The notes under the pieces were generated by a model. The model searched no databases and was not told the origin of the DNA. It saw nothing but the letters and a program-made list of their open reading frames with translations. This document shows, piece after piece, positions 9,039 through 18,410 of a stretch of DNA of 64,000 nt; within the stretch, counting starts at the first letter, position 1, and every line of letters begins with the position of its first letter. Both the position numbers and the translations under genes were made by a program. Source of the DNA: Ferdinandcohnia humi_A (GTDB lineage Bacteria > Bacillota > Bacilli > Bacillales > Bacillaceae_L); NCBI GenBank assembly GCA_047608075.1, contig JBLKRX010000010.1:1-64000 (forward strand). The letters run 5' to 3'.

Positions 9039-9268
9039 ATGATTGGATCAAGTAATTGTAATATCCCACTCTTTACTTTAAGTACTTATTTTCGCAAACA
9101 TAACTGCTAGTTTATATAATTTTAACGTTTGTTGGATAGTACCATTTCTTTAATTTCTTTCTCTTAGTTTGTTAACTTCAATAATTGGACAATTATTAAC
9201 CTAGAAAAAATCCCAATTTATATACCTGAATCTAAATATGTGTCTAATACCGTTTGAACATCAGTGTT

Positions 9269-9358
9269 TTAATATTTGCCTCTAATAACTCCTCCAAAAG
9301 CACCTAATATAGTTCCTAATAAAATCCTACCTATTAACTTAACGAGTATTTTTATCAT
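9269..9358 (-). CDS. Possible 29-residue hydrophobic miniprotein
   Basis: MIKILVKLIGRILLGTILGA then FGGVIRGKY and a stop. It is a single amphiphilic or membrane helix with a GxxxG pattern. A purine-rich AGAGAGGGA precedes the ATG, but the spacing is very short. It could be a membrane-active miniprotein or chance. Confidence 0.3.
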   Translation of the reverse strand: MIKILVKLIGRILLGTILGAFGGVIRGKY

Positions 9359-9418
9359 TCCCTCTCTTATTAAAGAAAACTGCTTACTTTAGTCAACAAT
9401 ATTTGACGATAAGAATAC

Positions 9419-9984
9419 TCATAAACATTGAGAAATATGAACAATTCCTTGAATAACAGAATCAACATCCTCATCGTTTTTAATAACAAATAAATGGTCT
9501 GCTTCACCTTCTACTGGATCTGTCACATCTTCTGTTAGAGATTCTGCCTTTTGCCGAATAAGGACTTCCTCAAAATTCGAATAAGCCCCCCTAAATATAT
9601 TGGTACTCGTTGGCTTTGTGTAACTCGTTCCATAAGAATAAATTCTGGAATATCAAAATGAACGAGGATACGGACAAACTCATTTTTTTTAAACAACTCT
9701 TCAAGCAAATATAATCGACCTATTCTACTTCGATTGGAGTTACTAATAATAAGGTGAAAATCAGTATTTTCTATGGCATAATCGACTATTAGCTTTGAGA
9801 TGGCTTGCTTAAGAGTATTAGGACCTTGTTTTGGTTGTAACTTTTTGTAGTAAGAGTTTATAAATCCAGCGTGGTTATCTTGGTCCATCACAAAGGAGTT
9901 GTTTAACTCTTTTTCTAAAGCTTTTGCAAATGTAGTTTTTCCACTATGTGTTTTGCCTACTGTCATAATCACTAATCTTTTCAC
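9419..9984 (-). pseudogene. P-loop AAA/kinase-like ATPase, frameshifted
   Basis: The N-terminal 125 codons are intact, with a Walker A loop (VGKTHSGKTT, residues 9-18) and the nucleoside/zeta-toxin-like kinase layout (FVMDQDNHAGF; LIISNSNRSR). At about 9607 the open frame ends in an unrelated tail (VPIYLGGLIRILRK). Restoring a single missing A there continues as RSTNIFRGAYSNFEEVLIRQ and runs to a TGA at 9419, giving 188 residues. The extended frame has protein-like composition (EADHLFVIKNDEDVDSV). This is a one-base deletion or a sequencing error. Family members are small-molecule or RNA kinases; substrate unknown. Confidence 0.75.
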
Positions 9985-10200
9985 TACGGTACCTCCTCAC
10001 GTTCAGGGAGAATTATATATATTATTCAAAATTGATATATCTTCGTTATATTTTAATTGAACTAAAATGCTCCGTTAAGTAAGTTTAATAATATTTTCAT
10101 TTGAATTTTTGTAAACTTTCTAAAATCCGGTTATTTTTTCATCTAAAAAGCCAACAATATTGACCATTGTACCTACCATTACTGCTTCATCTTAACTACA

Positions 10201-10262
10201 AAGTTAGTAAGTTCAACAAAAAGTGTTAATCCTTCTTGAATTTACTCACCCAATAGTTCAAT
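10201..10262. repeat. Dispersed intergenic hairpin repeat, copy D
   Basis: AGTAAGTTCAACAAAAAGTG then TTAATCCTTCTTGAATT and CTCACCCAATAG, same order as copy A but a degraded hairpin arm. Confidence 0.45.
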
Positions 10263-10269
10263 AGGATTA

Positions 10270-10848
10270 TTATTTAAGATGTACTGTGCAATTATAAAGA
10301 ATACAATCCCAATTACCTTTACTATTTTGAAGAATTGTAAGAGAAGTATTTTCAATATAAGTAGTTGGAAATTTATCAGGTAATAAATGTTGCAATGTTA
10401 GACCTATTAACGCACCATGGCTCACTACTAAAACCTTTTTTCCGCTATTACTACGAACTATATCTTCTAAGAAATCAATGCCTCGCTTAGCAACATCTTC
10501 AAATTTTTCCATTCCAAGGTCCAAATCACGCCAATTCTGACCCCACTTTTGAGTCCTTTCCTCTTCAGTTGTTCCTTCAATTTTCCCACAGTTTATTTCC
10601 TGAATTCTTTTATCAAAACTCTTAATTGGTATATTAGTTCTACTACTAATAATTTTTGCAGTTTCAACTGCTCTTGATAAATCACTTGTAATAATAAAAT
10701 CCCATTCTTTTTCTTCTAAAAGTCTATCTCCCAGTTTAATAGCTTGTTTTAAACCCTCACCATTTAAAGGGATATTCGATCTACCTTGTGCCTTGCCAAG
10801 AAAATTCCATTCAGTAATACCATGTCTTATTAATCCTATAGTAGACAT
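10270..10848 (-). CDS. Histidine phosphatase family protein (phosphoglycerate mutase-like)
   Basis: The ATG at 10848 has AGGGGTG six bases upstream; a TTG eight codons earlier overlaps that site and is rejected. The 192-residue protein opens with the phosphohistidine motif LIRHGITEW (His9), keeps the arginine of SDLSRAVETA, the acid Glu of INCGKIEGTTEEE and the second histidine in VVSHGALIG. It belongs to the cofactor-dependent PGM-like phosphatases (cobC/PhoE type) of the cytosol. Substrate cannot be assigned. Confidence 0.88.
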   Translation of the reverse strand: MSTIGLIRHGITEWNFLGKAQGRSNIPLNGEGLKQAIKLGDRLLEEKEWDFIITSDLSRAVETAKIISSRTNIPIKSFDKRIQEINCGKIEGTTEEERTQKWGQNWRDLDLGMEKFEDVAKRGIDFLEDIVRSNSGKKVLVVSHGALIGLTLQHLLPDKFPTTYIENTSLTILQNSKGNWDCILYNCTVHLK

Positions 10849-10892
10849 TAACCACACCCCTATTTTCTCCAAAATAATATTTTGTTTAACTA

Positions 10893-10957
10893 AACTTCTT
10901 CGTTAGTACAATAAGTTCAACTAAAATAGCGTTAATCCTCCTAGGAATAACGCTTTG
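10893..10957. repeat. Dispersed intergenic hairpin repeat, copy E
   Basis: CTTCGTTAGTACAATAAGTT then CAACTAAAATA, then the near-perfect hairpin AGCGTTAATCC / GGAATAACGCT. The best-preserved hairpin of the family. Confidence 0.6.
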
Positions 10958-11073
10958 AATTACTATATTAAATAGAAAACTTGTTACTAATTACTCTCCA
11001 ATCCTTAGTTTTTTACACATGAAAGGAAAATAATCACAAAGTTGTTGTTATCCTCCATAATATAACTTTCAAT

Positions 11074-12282
11074 CTAATTCCATTCCATTCCCGCTCTTCG
11101 AATCCTGTGTTCTACTTTTACATCAATTTTCATTTCTTTGTAAATTTCAGACCAAATTTCTTCTGACTTAACTTTTGTATCCCAATAATCACCATATTTT
11201 GCTCTAATCCTTGCTCCCAGACCTAATACATCGGAACCTTCCTTTTGGAGTTTGGCAAGCAACTCGTTGCAGATTTCTTCTTTTTTATGGTTGACTGCTA
11301 TTTCAATTTGTTTTATCCTTTTTTCTCCCAACAAACTTGTATTTACCACTTCCTCAATTTGTGCATCAACTTCAACGTTAATTTCTGCATATGGCTTTCC
11401 ATCTATTACATATACATTAATATGGGGTTTTCGTTCTTGAGACTTAACTAAATAGACCCCTCTCTCTTTGTCCAAGGATACATTAAGCGAATATCCTCCC
11501 CCATTTTTTTCTTTCATACTCATATAAGCTCCTATCTCAATCGGCGTAGTTCGGCCAACCATTTTTTCATTTTGAAAAAAGGCAAGACCATCAACTAAAA
11601 TACGGTCACCATCAATAACTTTAACCGCTGGTAGAATTGCATTTACTCCATCATCCGAAATATCTATCCAAAACTTACCTAGATATTCTCTAGGTAGCTT
11701 TCCAAAACGAACAGCATTATCTAAGGTATCAGACAGATAAAGAGAAGGAACAGTCTCGAGAGGAGGGGCGGTTTTAATTACTTTTGAGGCATCTTTTTCG
11801 TTTACAATCATCCAAGCAGTTCTTCTCACTTCATGATCACGTCTAAGAAAATCATTTACTTCCGACAAACCCCTTTTCGCAATTTCATCTGAAACTACAA
11901 CAATTTGCAAATGACCTAAGTACAGTTTCTCAGCGAGCTGTTGTTGAAGGTTTGACATCGCATCTTTCATTGTATGACCATACGTTTCAAGAATCCATGC
12001 AGTCTTTTCTGAACCTTGTCCTCCCCCACCTTCGGGACCTAATTTAATTTTTCCGGGAACTGCAATTTGAGCAGTTACTTTATATAAAGACTCTCTTCCT
12101 TCTTCGGGAAAATTATCTTTGCGGTGGGTTACTTCTGGTTCATCATGTAACTGATTTAGTTCTGCCAAATCCACAGCTAGCCCTAATATATTGGCTCGAT
12201 CTTCTAACTCATATCGGTCCCAACACCCTGTTAGGACTACAGTAAGTAATAAAAATATTAAAGATATGAAAAATCTACTCAA
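11074..12282 (-). CDS. Spore germination protein, Ger(x)C family lipoprotein
   Basis: C subunit of a germinant receptor, anchored on the outer face of the spore inner membrane. The 402-residue protein has a lipoprotein signal with lipobox LTGC (Cys20) followed by the family WDRYELED motif, and the expected three-domain length. It overlaps the B-subunit gene by four bases, so translation is coupled. The operon order A-B-C matches gerA, gerB and gerK. Germinant specificity cannot be read from sequence. Confidence 0.95.
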   Translation of the reverse strand: MSRFFISLIFLLLTVVLTGCWDRYELEDRANILGLAVDLAELNQLHDEPEVTHRKDNFPEEGRESLYKVTAQIAVPGKIKLGPEGGGGQGSEKTAWILETYGHTMKDAMSNLQQQLAEKLYLGHLQIVVVSDEIAKRGLSEVNDFLRRDHEVRRTAWMIVNEKDASKVIKTAPPLETVPSLYLSDTLDNAVRFGKLPREYLGKFWIDISDDGVNAILPAVKVIDGDRILVDGLAFFQNEKMVGRTTPIEIGAYMSMKEKNGGGYSLNVSLDKERGVYLVKSQERKPHINVYVIDGKPYAEINVEVDAQIEEVVNTSLLGEKRIKQIEIAVNHKKEEICNELLAKLQKEGSDVLGLGARIRAKYGDYWDTKVKSEEIWSEIYKEMKIDVKVEHRIRRAGMEWN

Positions 12283-13382
12283 GCCAGCTCCCCTCCTATC
12301 TTTCGAATCATAGCAATAATTAAAAGGAAGACCGGATAAACAATTGTTAAAAAAATACCATAGCAGGTTACTGTTAATACATACTCATACATTTCATATA
12401 TATCTTGCGGAAATATTGCAATCGTGAACATTATTGGAAATCCTATAGCGGAAATCAAACGATATCTTTCAGATTGGAATAATTCCGCAACACCCCTTAC
12501 ATACATAAAGTAAAAAGATAGAAGTGTAGTGAATACTCCATAAATCCATGAAATGAGCAATAGTGAATCAATTCTTGACAATATTTGAGCAGGAACATGA
12601 ACCATACGACCAAGACTCAATGTTGGCCAAAACGATTGTTGGATTTCATTTTCACCAAATACAGCCAGTGTCATTGTAATTATAAATACTACAAAGATGC
12701 TACCAATTAGAAACCCAAATATCCCACTTTTAACACATTTTTCTGGTTCTTTCATAAAGGGTATGACCATTGTAATTACAAAAAAGTTCAAAATAGCTTG
12801 TGTTACAACAATTCCCCCACCTACAAATTCCTTAAAAGAAGGGTTATTACCTAGTAATGGTGTAAGATGATAGACCTCTATATCCTGAAAAGCGGGTAGG
12901 AGAACCAATAAAATTGGAATTAATATCAAAGGCATATAAAAAAAATGTATATAAGCAAATGTAGTAACATTTTGAAATCCTGATGATGCACATAAAAAAG
13001 TCATAAAAATAATAGGGATATGGATTGGTGTATTGGGTAATAAGGCTCCAGCAACTACCTCAGCAAATTGCCTTGTTTCAAGACCCATTAGTAAACTAAA
13101 AAATAATATTATTGAAAAACTAATTAATTTACCTAATTTGTTTCCTAAAATCGTTTGGCTATAGCCAATAACTGTTTGTTTCGGAAATCTTTTTCCTAAA
13201 TAGACAACTGAAAGCAATCCTAAAAAAGCAAGTAACACCCCTATTAAACTGGCAATAGGGGCACCTAGACCTGCTCCTCTAACTACAAACCGAGGAAGGG
13301 CCAACATTGCCACTCCTAAAATCGTACTAATGATGATCACCGCCAATTGATTAGGCGTTACAAATTCTCTATCTTTATTCAT
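12279..13382 (-). CDS. Spore germination permease, GerB family (endospore germination permease)
   Basis: B subunit of the germinant receptor: a ten-helix APC-type membrane protein that binds the germinant. Three ATGs follow GGAGGG; the third (13382) has the proper seven-base spacing, giving 367 residues beginning MNKDREFVTPNQLA. The start overlaps the last codons of the A-subunit gene and the end overlaps the C-subunit gene. The charged/polar breaks in helix 1 (VRGAGLGAP) and the helix-8 region fit the family. Confidence 0.93.
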   Translation of the reverse strand: MNKDREFVTPNQLAVIIISTILGVAMLALPRFVVRGAGLGAPIASLIGVLLAFLGLLSVVYLGKRFPKQTVIGYSQTILGNKLGKLISFSIILFFSLLMGLETRQFAEVVAGALLPNTPIHIPIIFMTFLCASSGFQNVTTFAYIHFFYMPLILIPILLVLLPAFQDIEVYHLTPLLGNNPSFKEFVGGGIVVTQAILNFFVITMVIPFMKEPEKCVKSGIFGFLIGSIFVVFIITMTLAVFGENEIQQSFWPTLSLGRMVHVPAQILSRIDSLLLISWIYGVFTTLLSFYFMYVRGVAELFQSERYRLISAIGFPIMFTIAIFPQDIYEMYEYVLTVTCYGIFLTIVYPVFLLIIAMIRKIGGELA

Positions 13383-14967
13383 CATCATTCCCTCCTTTGT
13401 TACCTTGTAGGGGATTAGTTGGACCATTTTTCAAACCTGGAGCCACTCTTTTACTATTTTGTGGGTGTAATTGGGCAGGACGTTCAGATAGCCAACGTAA
13501 AGGTGCTCGAATAATTGAATCCTTAAATCCTTGGTAATTACCAGGGGTAACAGGAGCCAAATACTGAACACCAAATGAACGAAGCGATAGCATATGATTG
13601 ATGATAAATATAAGGCCTGTCGCTAGTCCTAATAATCCAAAGCAACCGGATAAAATAATCAAGGGAAAGCGTAATAAACGAAAGGCATTGGCTGCGTTGT
13701 ACGAGGGTGTTGCAAACGAACCGATCGTAGACAAAGCAATAATAACAACAGTGATAGGACTTACAAATCCAGCCATGACTGCAGCCTGACCAATAACTAA
13801 TACGCCTACAATAGATAAGGCTCCACCAACTTGCTGAGGCATTCGTACCGTTGCTTCCCGTAAAATCTCCATAGCAATCTCCATAAGTAATACCTCTACG
13901 ACAACTGGAAAAGGAACCCCTGCGCGACCACTGGATGCTGCCACTACGAACTTCGCAGGTATCATTTCAGGATGATAAGATAAAACCGTGATATAAAATG
14001 AAGAAAAAGTTAAGGAAAAGATTAATGCCATGAATCGAATGATTCGAATAATAGATGTAATTAGAAATCTTTCATTGTAATCTTCACTTGTCTGATAAAA
14101 TTGGTTAAAAATGGCTGGCACAATTAATACAAATGGGGAACCACCAACTATAATGGCAACCCTACCTTCTAAAATGTTTCCAACTGCTTTATCCGGACGT
14201 TCTGTATTTTGAACTTGTGGGAACGGAGATTTAGGATTATCCTCTATGAATTGCTCTACATATCCTGCATCTAAAATGCGGTCAATGTGAATGTTCCTTA
14301 ATCTTTTCTTCACCTCTTCTACCAATTCCTGATTAACAATATTCTCTAAATAACATACCGACAACTTTGTTTTGGTTTTCTTCCCCACTTCCATTTGTTC
14401 TACTCTGAATTCTGGCACTGGAAGTCGATACCTAAGCAATGCTATATTCGTTTGCATTTGCTCAATAAATCCATCTCTAGGTCCACGAACCACCCGTTCT
14501 GTTTCGGGTTGTTGAATTCCTCTTTTTTCAGGTTTAAAGCTGTCAAGTATAAGCGCTTTTTTATACCCTTCTATTAACACAATCGTTTTTCCATTTAAAA
14601 GACCATCTAACAAAGTTTGAAAATTAGGTGCTATTTTTCCATCGCTGTGAGACAATACGTCTTCAAGAAGCCACTTGAGGAGGAAACCTTTTTCTATGTT
14701 TATAAAGGTTTCCTTTTCTTTCTCTTGGAGTGGTTTTATAATATCTCGATTAATGATCTCTTTATTAACTAAACTACTTATAAAAATGGCAACAGCAGGA
14801 ATACTACCTCCTATTTGAAAGTTCTTGTTTGAAAAATCAATATCCATTTTAAAAATACCTTGGATACTTTTAAAATTCTCTTCTAAACTTTCCTTCAGGT
14901 TATTTGACTCAATCTCACTCGAATTTTTTACGGGAACATCCTGTAATTTTCTTTTCGAAAATCTCAT
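13375..14967 (-). CDS. Spore germination protein, GerA family
   Basis: A subunit of the germinant receptor. 530 residues: a large hydrophilic N-terminal region (about 1-260), then the conserved segment RNIHIDRILDAGYVEQFIED, GRVAIIVGGSPFVLIVPAIF, and about four to five membrane helices between 290 and 470, ending in a hydrophilic tail. First gene of the A-B-C operon; the ribosome-binding site AAAGGAGGGATAATA is excellent. A sigma-G-type promoter lies 40-70 bases upstream, consistent with forespore expression. Confidence 0.95.
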   Translation of the reverse strand: MRFSKRKLQDVPVKNSSEIESNNLKESLEENFKSIQGIFKMDIDFSNKNFQIGGSIPAVAIFISSLVNKEIINRDIIKPLQEKEKETFINIEKGFLLKWLLEDVLSHSDGKIAPNFQTLLDGLLNGKTIVLIEGYKKALILDSFKPEKRGIQQPETERVVRGPRDGFIEQMQTNIALLRYRLPVPEFRVEQMEVGKKTKTKLSVCYLENIVNQELVEEVKKRLRNIHIDRILDAGYVEQFIEDNPKSPFPQVQNTERPDKAVGNILEGRVAIIVGGSPFVLIVPAIFNQFYQTSEDYNERFLITSIIRIIRFMALIFSLTFSSFYITVLSYHPEMIPAKFVVAASSGRAGVPFPVVVEVLLMEIAMEILREATVRMPQQVGGALSIVGVLVIGQAAVMAGFVSPITVVIIALSTIGSFATPSYNAANAFRLLRFPLIILSGCFGLLGLATGLIFIINHMLSLRSFGVQYLAPVTPGNYQGFKDSIIRAPLRWLSERPAQLHPQNSKRVAPGLKNGPTNPLQGNKGGNDDE

Positions 14968-15007
14968 TATTATCCCTCCTTTGAGTTCACGAATAGCGAA
15001 CTACACT

Positions 15008-15037
15008 TAGTATGCCGAAAGCGTACTTTTCAATTCA
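15008..15037 (-). promoter_or_regulatory. Sigma-G-type promoter of the ger operon
   Basis: On the minus strand TGAATT, a 17-base spacer, and CATACTA. This matches the forespore sigma-G consensus (TGAATA, 17-18 bases, CATACTA) in all but one base of the -35. It lies about 40 bases upstream of the A-subunit start. Confidence 0.75.
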
Positions 15038-15040
15038 AAA

Positions 15041-15072
15041 AATCAGAGATACCATAATAGGTATCCCTGATT
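15041..15072 (-). terminator. Rho-independent terminator after the XRE gene
   Basis: AATCAGAGATACC / GGTATCCCTGATT stem with a short loop; on the minus strand it is followed by a T run (TTTTTTG). It starts directly after the XRE stop codon and separates it from the ger promoter. Confidence 0.8.
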
Positions 15073-15074
15073 TC

Positions 15075-15434
15075 TTAACCCTCTTTTGAATGTTCTGATT
15101 GTTTTTTTATAGCATCTTCAAGTGTTTTTTCTAAAAGGAGTAGTACTTCTTCTGGTATTGAAAGCCCATCCCAGTGAATGCCCCTTTTCCTTAACTCCTC
15201 TTTTAGTCGAATGTTAAATGATTCCTCGTTATTTTTTTCATCTGTAAGTCCCAAAATATAATCTACTGAGACTCCGTATAGTCTAGAAAAACTTTTTAGT
15301 TTTTCAAGTGGGGGTTGTCGGTATTTGGTTTCATAAGAAGCATAACTTGATTTTTTAACTCCTATTTTTTTCCCTACTTCTTCCATTGTATAACCATGCT
15401 CTACTCTCAATTCTCGTAAGCGTTGACCAAACAA
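15075..15434 (-). CDS. XRE-family helix-turn-helix regulator
   Basis: 119 residues, TTG start with GGAAGGGGGAAGAAGG upstream. Residues 5-60 form the helix-turn-helix (RLRELRVEHGYTMEEVGKKI, SSYASYE, PPLEKLKSFSRLYGVSVDYI), the usual SinR/Rv-type repressor fold. The C-terminal 50 residues are helical and probably mediate dimerisation. The GAF-domain gene ends 33 bases upstream on the same strand, so the pair may be co-transcribed and the GAF protein could tune the regulator; that is inference. Confidence 0.88.
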   Translation of the reverse strand: MFGQRLRELRVEHGYTMEEVGKKIGVKKSSYASYETKYRQPPLEKLKSFSRLYGVSVDYILGLTDEKNNEESFNIRLKEELRKRGIHWDGLSIPEEVLLLLEKTLEDAIKKQSEHSKEG

Positions 15435-15466
15435 CCTTCTTCCCCCTTCCTTTAATTTGAACGCAC

Positions 15467-16105
15467 CTAAACTTCGTTTGATAGTAAGTTATTAGAAAGA
15501 TGTAAGATTTCTTTTTTGTATTCCAAAACCTTTTGTTTAGCGAGAAATATCTGTTTCTTTGTTGGTTTTTTTCGTTTAGTTTGATACATTGCAAACGTTC
15601 CTATAATTGTATCCTCTTGAAAAAAAGGAATCGACCAAACTGATTTATATCCTTGTTCTTTTGAAATAGTTCTTTCATGTATACAGTTCGGATCCGAAAA
15701 TATTTCTGAATATACTATATTTCCAGAAGAAATAGCCTTACCACAAATCATCTCATGGAATAATTGTTTATCGTTTACTTCATTAAAAAACTCAAAGTTA
15801 TGTAAAGGAATATTTGGTGCTGCCCCGTGGTATATTTTATTTTCCTCTTTATCATAAAATAGCAGGGTAGCATAACTATATGGAATTATTTTTTCTAAGT
15901 CTAAGCATAATTTCCCTAATTTCATTTTTGTCTCAATCACTCTATATTCTTCTTCTGTTATTAAATTATTTACTAGAGATTCCAAGTGTACTCGAATATT
16001 ATCCTCTTTTTGAGTAAGTAAGGGGTTAATAATCTTCAGTAAGTCCTTTATTCTTTTGTTTGACGCATATTCTTTCATAATAACAACTACATTTGACTTT
16101 TGCAT
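15467..16105 (-). CDS. GAF-domain protein
   Basis: 212 residues. A helical N-terminal part (1-75) leads into a GAF-like sensor domain (about 75-190), seen in YSYATLLFYDKEENKIYHGA, the mid-domain SGNIVYSEIFSDPNC, and the closing YKSVWSIPFFQEDTIIGTFA strand. There is no output domain; such proteins act through partners. The ribosome-binding site GGAGG is followed by ATATGT and the ATG. It lies immediately upstream of the XRE regulator gene. Ligand unknown. Confidence 0.75.
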   Translation of the reverse strand: MQKSNVVVIMKEYASNKRIKDLLKIINPLLTQKEDNIRVHLESLVNNLITEEEYRVIETKMKLGKLCLDLEKIIPYSYATLLFYDKEENKIYHGAAPNIPLHNFEFFNEVNDKQLFHEMICGKAISSGNIVYSEIFSDPNCIHERTISKEQGYKSVWSIPFFQEDTIIGTFAMYQTKRKKPTKKQIFLAKQKVLEYKKEILHLSNNLLSNEV

Positions 16106-16240
16106 ACATATCCTCCGACTTGATAAGAGCTATTCCAAAGTATGACCAATTCCTTATCTTAACAAACGTATAAATTCCTTTTATTCCGTTTCCTAATGCA
16201 TTTTAATATGTATAAGGGAGATGTTTTTTAGTCGAATAAC

Positions 16241-16267
16241 AAAAGTGCTGCATTAGTTGGCAGCACT
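16241..16267 (-). terminator. Possible Rho-independent terminator
   Basis: Perfect 8-bp stem AGTGCTGC / GCAGCACT, followed on the minus strand by TTTTGTTATT. It would stop transcripts coming from the epimerase side. Confidence 0.5.
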
Positions 16268-16442
16268 ATCAATAGCTCTACTATCTGGAAGATTAGTTAG
16301 TTATTTATTTTTACTGTTGATTCATTAAGATGAAAATATAATTGAACAACGCAGAAGAAAACCTTTTTGTATCAACCAGGTTTAGATTAAACCGCTTTAC
16401 CTAAGTGTCTACGACTAAAGACTAAGATAACTTTACCTCTTC

Positions 16443-16500
16443 AAGACTAGCTACGAGTGAATGGCTAGTTCTTACTCGACGGGAATCCCACCCGTTATAT
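16443..16500. other. Structured, GC-richer intergenic sequence, possible mobile-element end
   Basis: Overlapping inverted repeats: ACTAGC/GCTAGT, CGAGT/ACTCG and ACGGG/CCCGT within 60 bases, in DNA clearly less AT-rich than its surroundings. No open frame. It abuts repeat copy F. It may be the non-coding end of a lost insertion element, but I cannot assign a family. Confidence 0.25.
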
Positions 16501-16524
16501 CATACAACCTATGCTCGGCCGCAC

Positions 16525-16592
16525 AACTGCTTCGTTGATACAATTACTTCAACATAAAGAAGCATTAATCCTTCTTGGAAAATGCGCCTTAT
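16525..16592. repeat. Dispersed intergenic hairpin repeat, copy F
   Basis: CTGCTTCGTTGATACAATTA then CTTCAACATAAAG, then AGCATTAATCC / GGAAAATGCG hairpin arms. Confidence 0.5.
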
Positions 16593-16661
16593 TATTGAAA
16601 TAACCCTCTGATGATTCCTATCCGTCAAGTTTGAATAAGTATTCTTAACTGGAGGATATAT

Positions 16662-17570
16662 TTAAATGTTTGTTTTTGATAGAGCAAGTTGATCCTCAGG
16701 CATTGGCTTTGTAATACCTTCACTATCTAAAACCTTGCGCCATGTATAACGTGGTTCATATCCTATAATCTTCTTTGCTTTATCATGTGACATAAGTGTT
16801 TCATGTCCCTCTATCGGCCTCTTTAAAGTTACATTAGGGAAGTACCTATCGACTAAATCTTTACTTAGGTCAGGCATGATTGTATCCGAAGCTGTAATAT
16901 GGAATATATCATTTCCTAAATTACTCTTTTCAATAGCAAGAAGGCATGCCATTGCTGCGTCCCTAACATCACAATAAGCCCAAACATTTTTCTTTTGAAC
17001 ATCCTTTTGTCTCTCATCGTTCCAATGCATAATAGGAATTTTTTCATATTCATCTGGCTCATATATATTCGCAAAGCGTAGAGTAACGACCTGCGCCTTC
17101 GTAAGATTTTGAAACATTTCAGCAAGATGTTCAGTCAACCGTTTTGCCATTGCATATGATGACTTTACTCTTGTTGGGTGTTCCTCGTCTAATGGAAGAT
17201 AGCTAAGTTCTTCTGGAACAAAAGGATACCCTAATACCGTTTCACTTGATGCCCAGACAAGCTTTGGAATTTTGAAATCTTTACAAGCTTCAAGGATATT
17301 AAAATTAACGAGCATATTATTTTCAAATATAGCTTGTGATGTATTCCTCACATCGGTAGGAATATTTCCAAGATGGACTACTGCATCACTTCCCTTCAAA
17401 AGCTGGCATACCTGACCATAATCACGTAAATCAGCTTGGATAAAATTTTTTGATCGTGATTCTTCTCTCAATTTTTTATCTGATGCAATAACCTCATGGC
17501 CGGCTTCTAGGATTGTCCTTACAGCCCATCTACCAATGTTACCTGCTGCCCCTGTTACTACTACTTTCAC
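16662..17570 (-). CDS. NAD-dependent epimerase/dehydratase (extended SDR)
   Basis: 302 residues. The N-terminal Rossmann glycine motif TGAAGNIG (residues 6-13) binds NAD(P), and the catalytic tyrosine-lysine pair is in SYAMAKRL. The C-terminal half has the extended-SDR substrate domain (FHITASDTIMPD). Length is normal. It acts on a nucleotide sugar or related metabolite in the cytosol; the substrate is not determinable, and no sugar-pathway genes are adjacent. Confidence 0.88.
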   Translation of the reverse strand: MKVVVTGAAGNIGRWAVRTILEAGHEVIASDKKLREESRSKNFIQADLRDYGQVCQLLKGSDAVVHLGNIPTDVRNTSQAIFENNMLVNFNILEACKDFKIPKLVWASSETVLGYPFVPEELSYLPLDEEHPTRVKSSYAMAKRLTEHLAEMFQNLTKAQVVTLRFANIYEPDEYEKIPIMHWNDERQKDVQKKNVWAYCDVRDAAMACLLAIEKSNLGNDIFHITASDTIMPDLSKDLVDRYFPNVTLKRPIEGHETLMSHDKAKKIIGYEPRYTWRKVLDSEGITKPMPEDQLALSKTNI

Positions 17571-17789
17571 AAGTTCATTCTCCTTTTTGCGTTATTTTGA
17601 TATTAGGGTAACCATTATAAGTTTTTTATCCGTTGTTTTACATTTAGTTACTGATAGAAAGATATTGCAGAGCTAAGGCTACACCAAGTATCTATCGTTG
17701 TTAGACTTCCCCTTAAACTATGTTTTATCGAAGGTAAATAAATGGAAAATAGTTGTTATTAAAGTCTTGGTCATTGATACATCAAGTTA

Positions 17790-17966
17790 ATTTAAATAAT
17801 ATTTTTATTGCAACAGGACTGGGGGTAATTTACGGGCGGGTGTAACAGTGCAGGTACGTTAATATTTGCCAAAATAACAAACAAATTTCAAGTATGAAAG
17901 AAAAGTTATGGTATTTTATTTTTTGATTTAATTGTAGCTATTACTGGTGGGGAAGGATATATGTGA
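17790..17966 (+). pseudogene. Decayed YitT-family membrane protein fragment
   Basis: The plus strand reads VNLNNIFIATGLGVIYGR, then after a frameshift SAGTLIFAKITNKFQV, a stop, and KKSYGILFFDLIVAITGG. The spacing of GLG..YGR, SAGT.....KITNKF, SYG....FDLIVA follows the YitT (DUF161) family N-terminal region. At least two disruptions, and both ends are missing. Confidence 0.45.
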
Positions 17967-18410
17967 AAGTCTTGTGTATATTGGTCTATGAAATGTCTTA
18001 TTTTTTGTCTTCTCTAACAAATTTCTCAATAATATTATTATTAGACATTTCTTTTTCAACTTAATTTTACCCCTCCTATGTTTAATAATTACTTTAAAAT
18101 AAAACATATCCCACCCCAAAAAACTATTTAAAGTCTTGGAGATGAGATTTGATTTACTGTACCACACCATATTGTTTTTTGCCAAATAAAGCATCTTCTA
18201 AAGAACTTTGAAGATAAGCTAATAATCTTTTCATCTAACTGCCAACTTCATTGTCCTACTCCTCATATGTTTTATACTTATATTTAAGAACAACTGATCA
18301 TTGTAATTAAATATCAACCTTAAACATTAACTAGCTTTTATAAAACGATTGAGTAGGGTCTTTTTATGTATTATCATTTTTCAATTCTTGAAGTAGTTAT
18401 TTTCATGATA

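Noticed and set aside
17928..18194. 88-codon minus-strand ORF
   Set aside because: No ribosome-binding site, no motif, and it overlaps the YitT-like remnant on the other strand.
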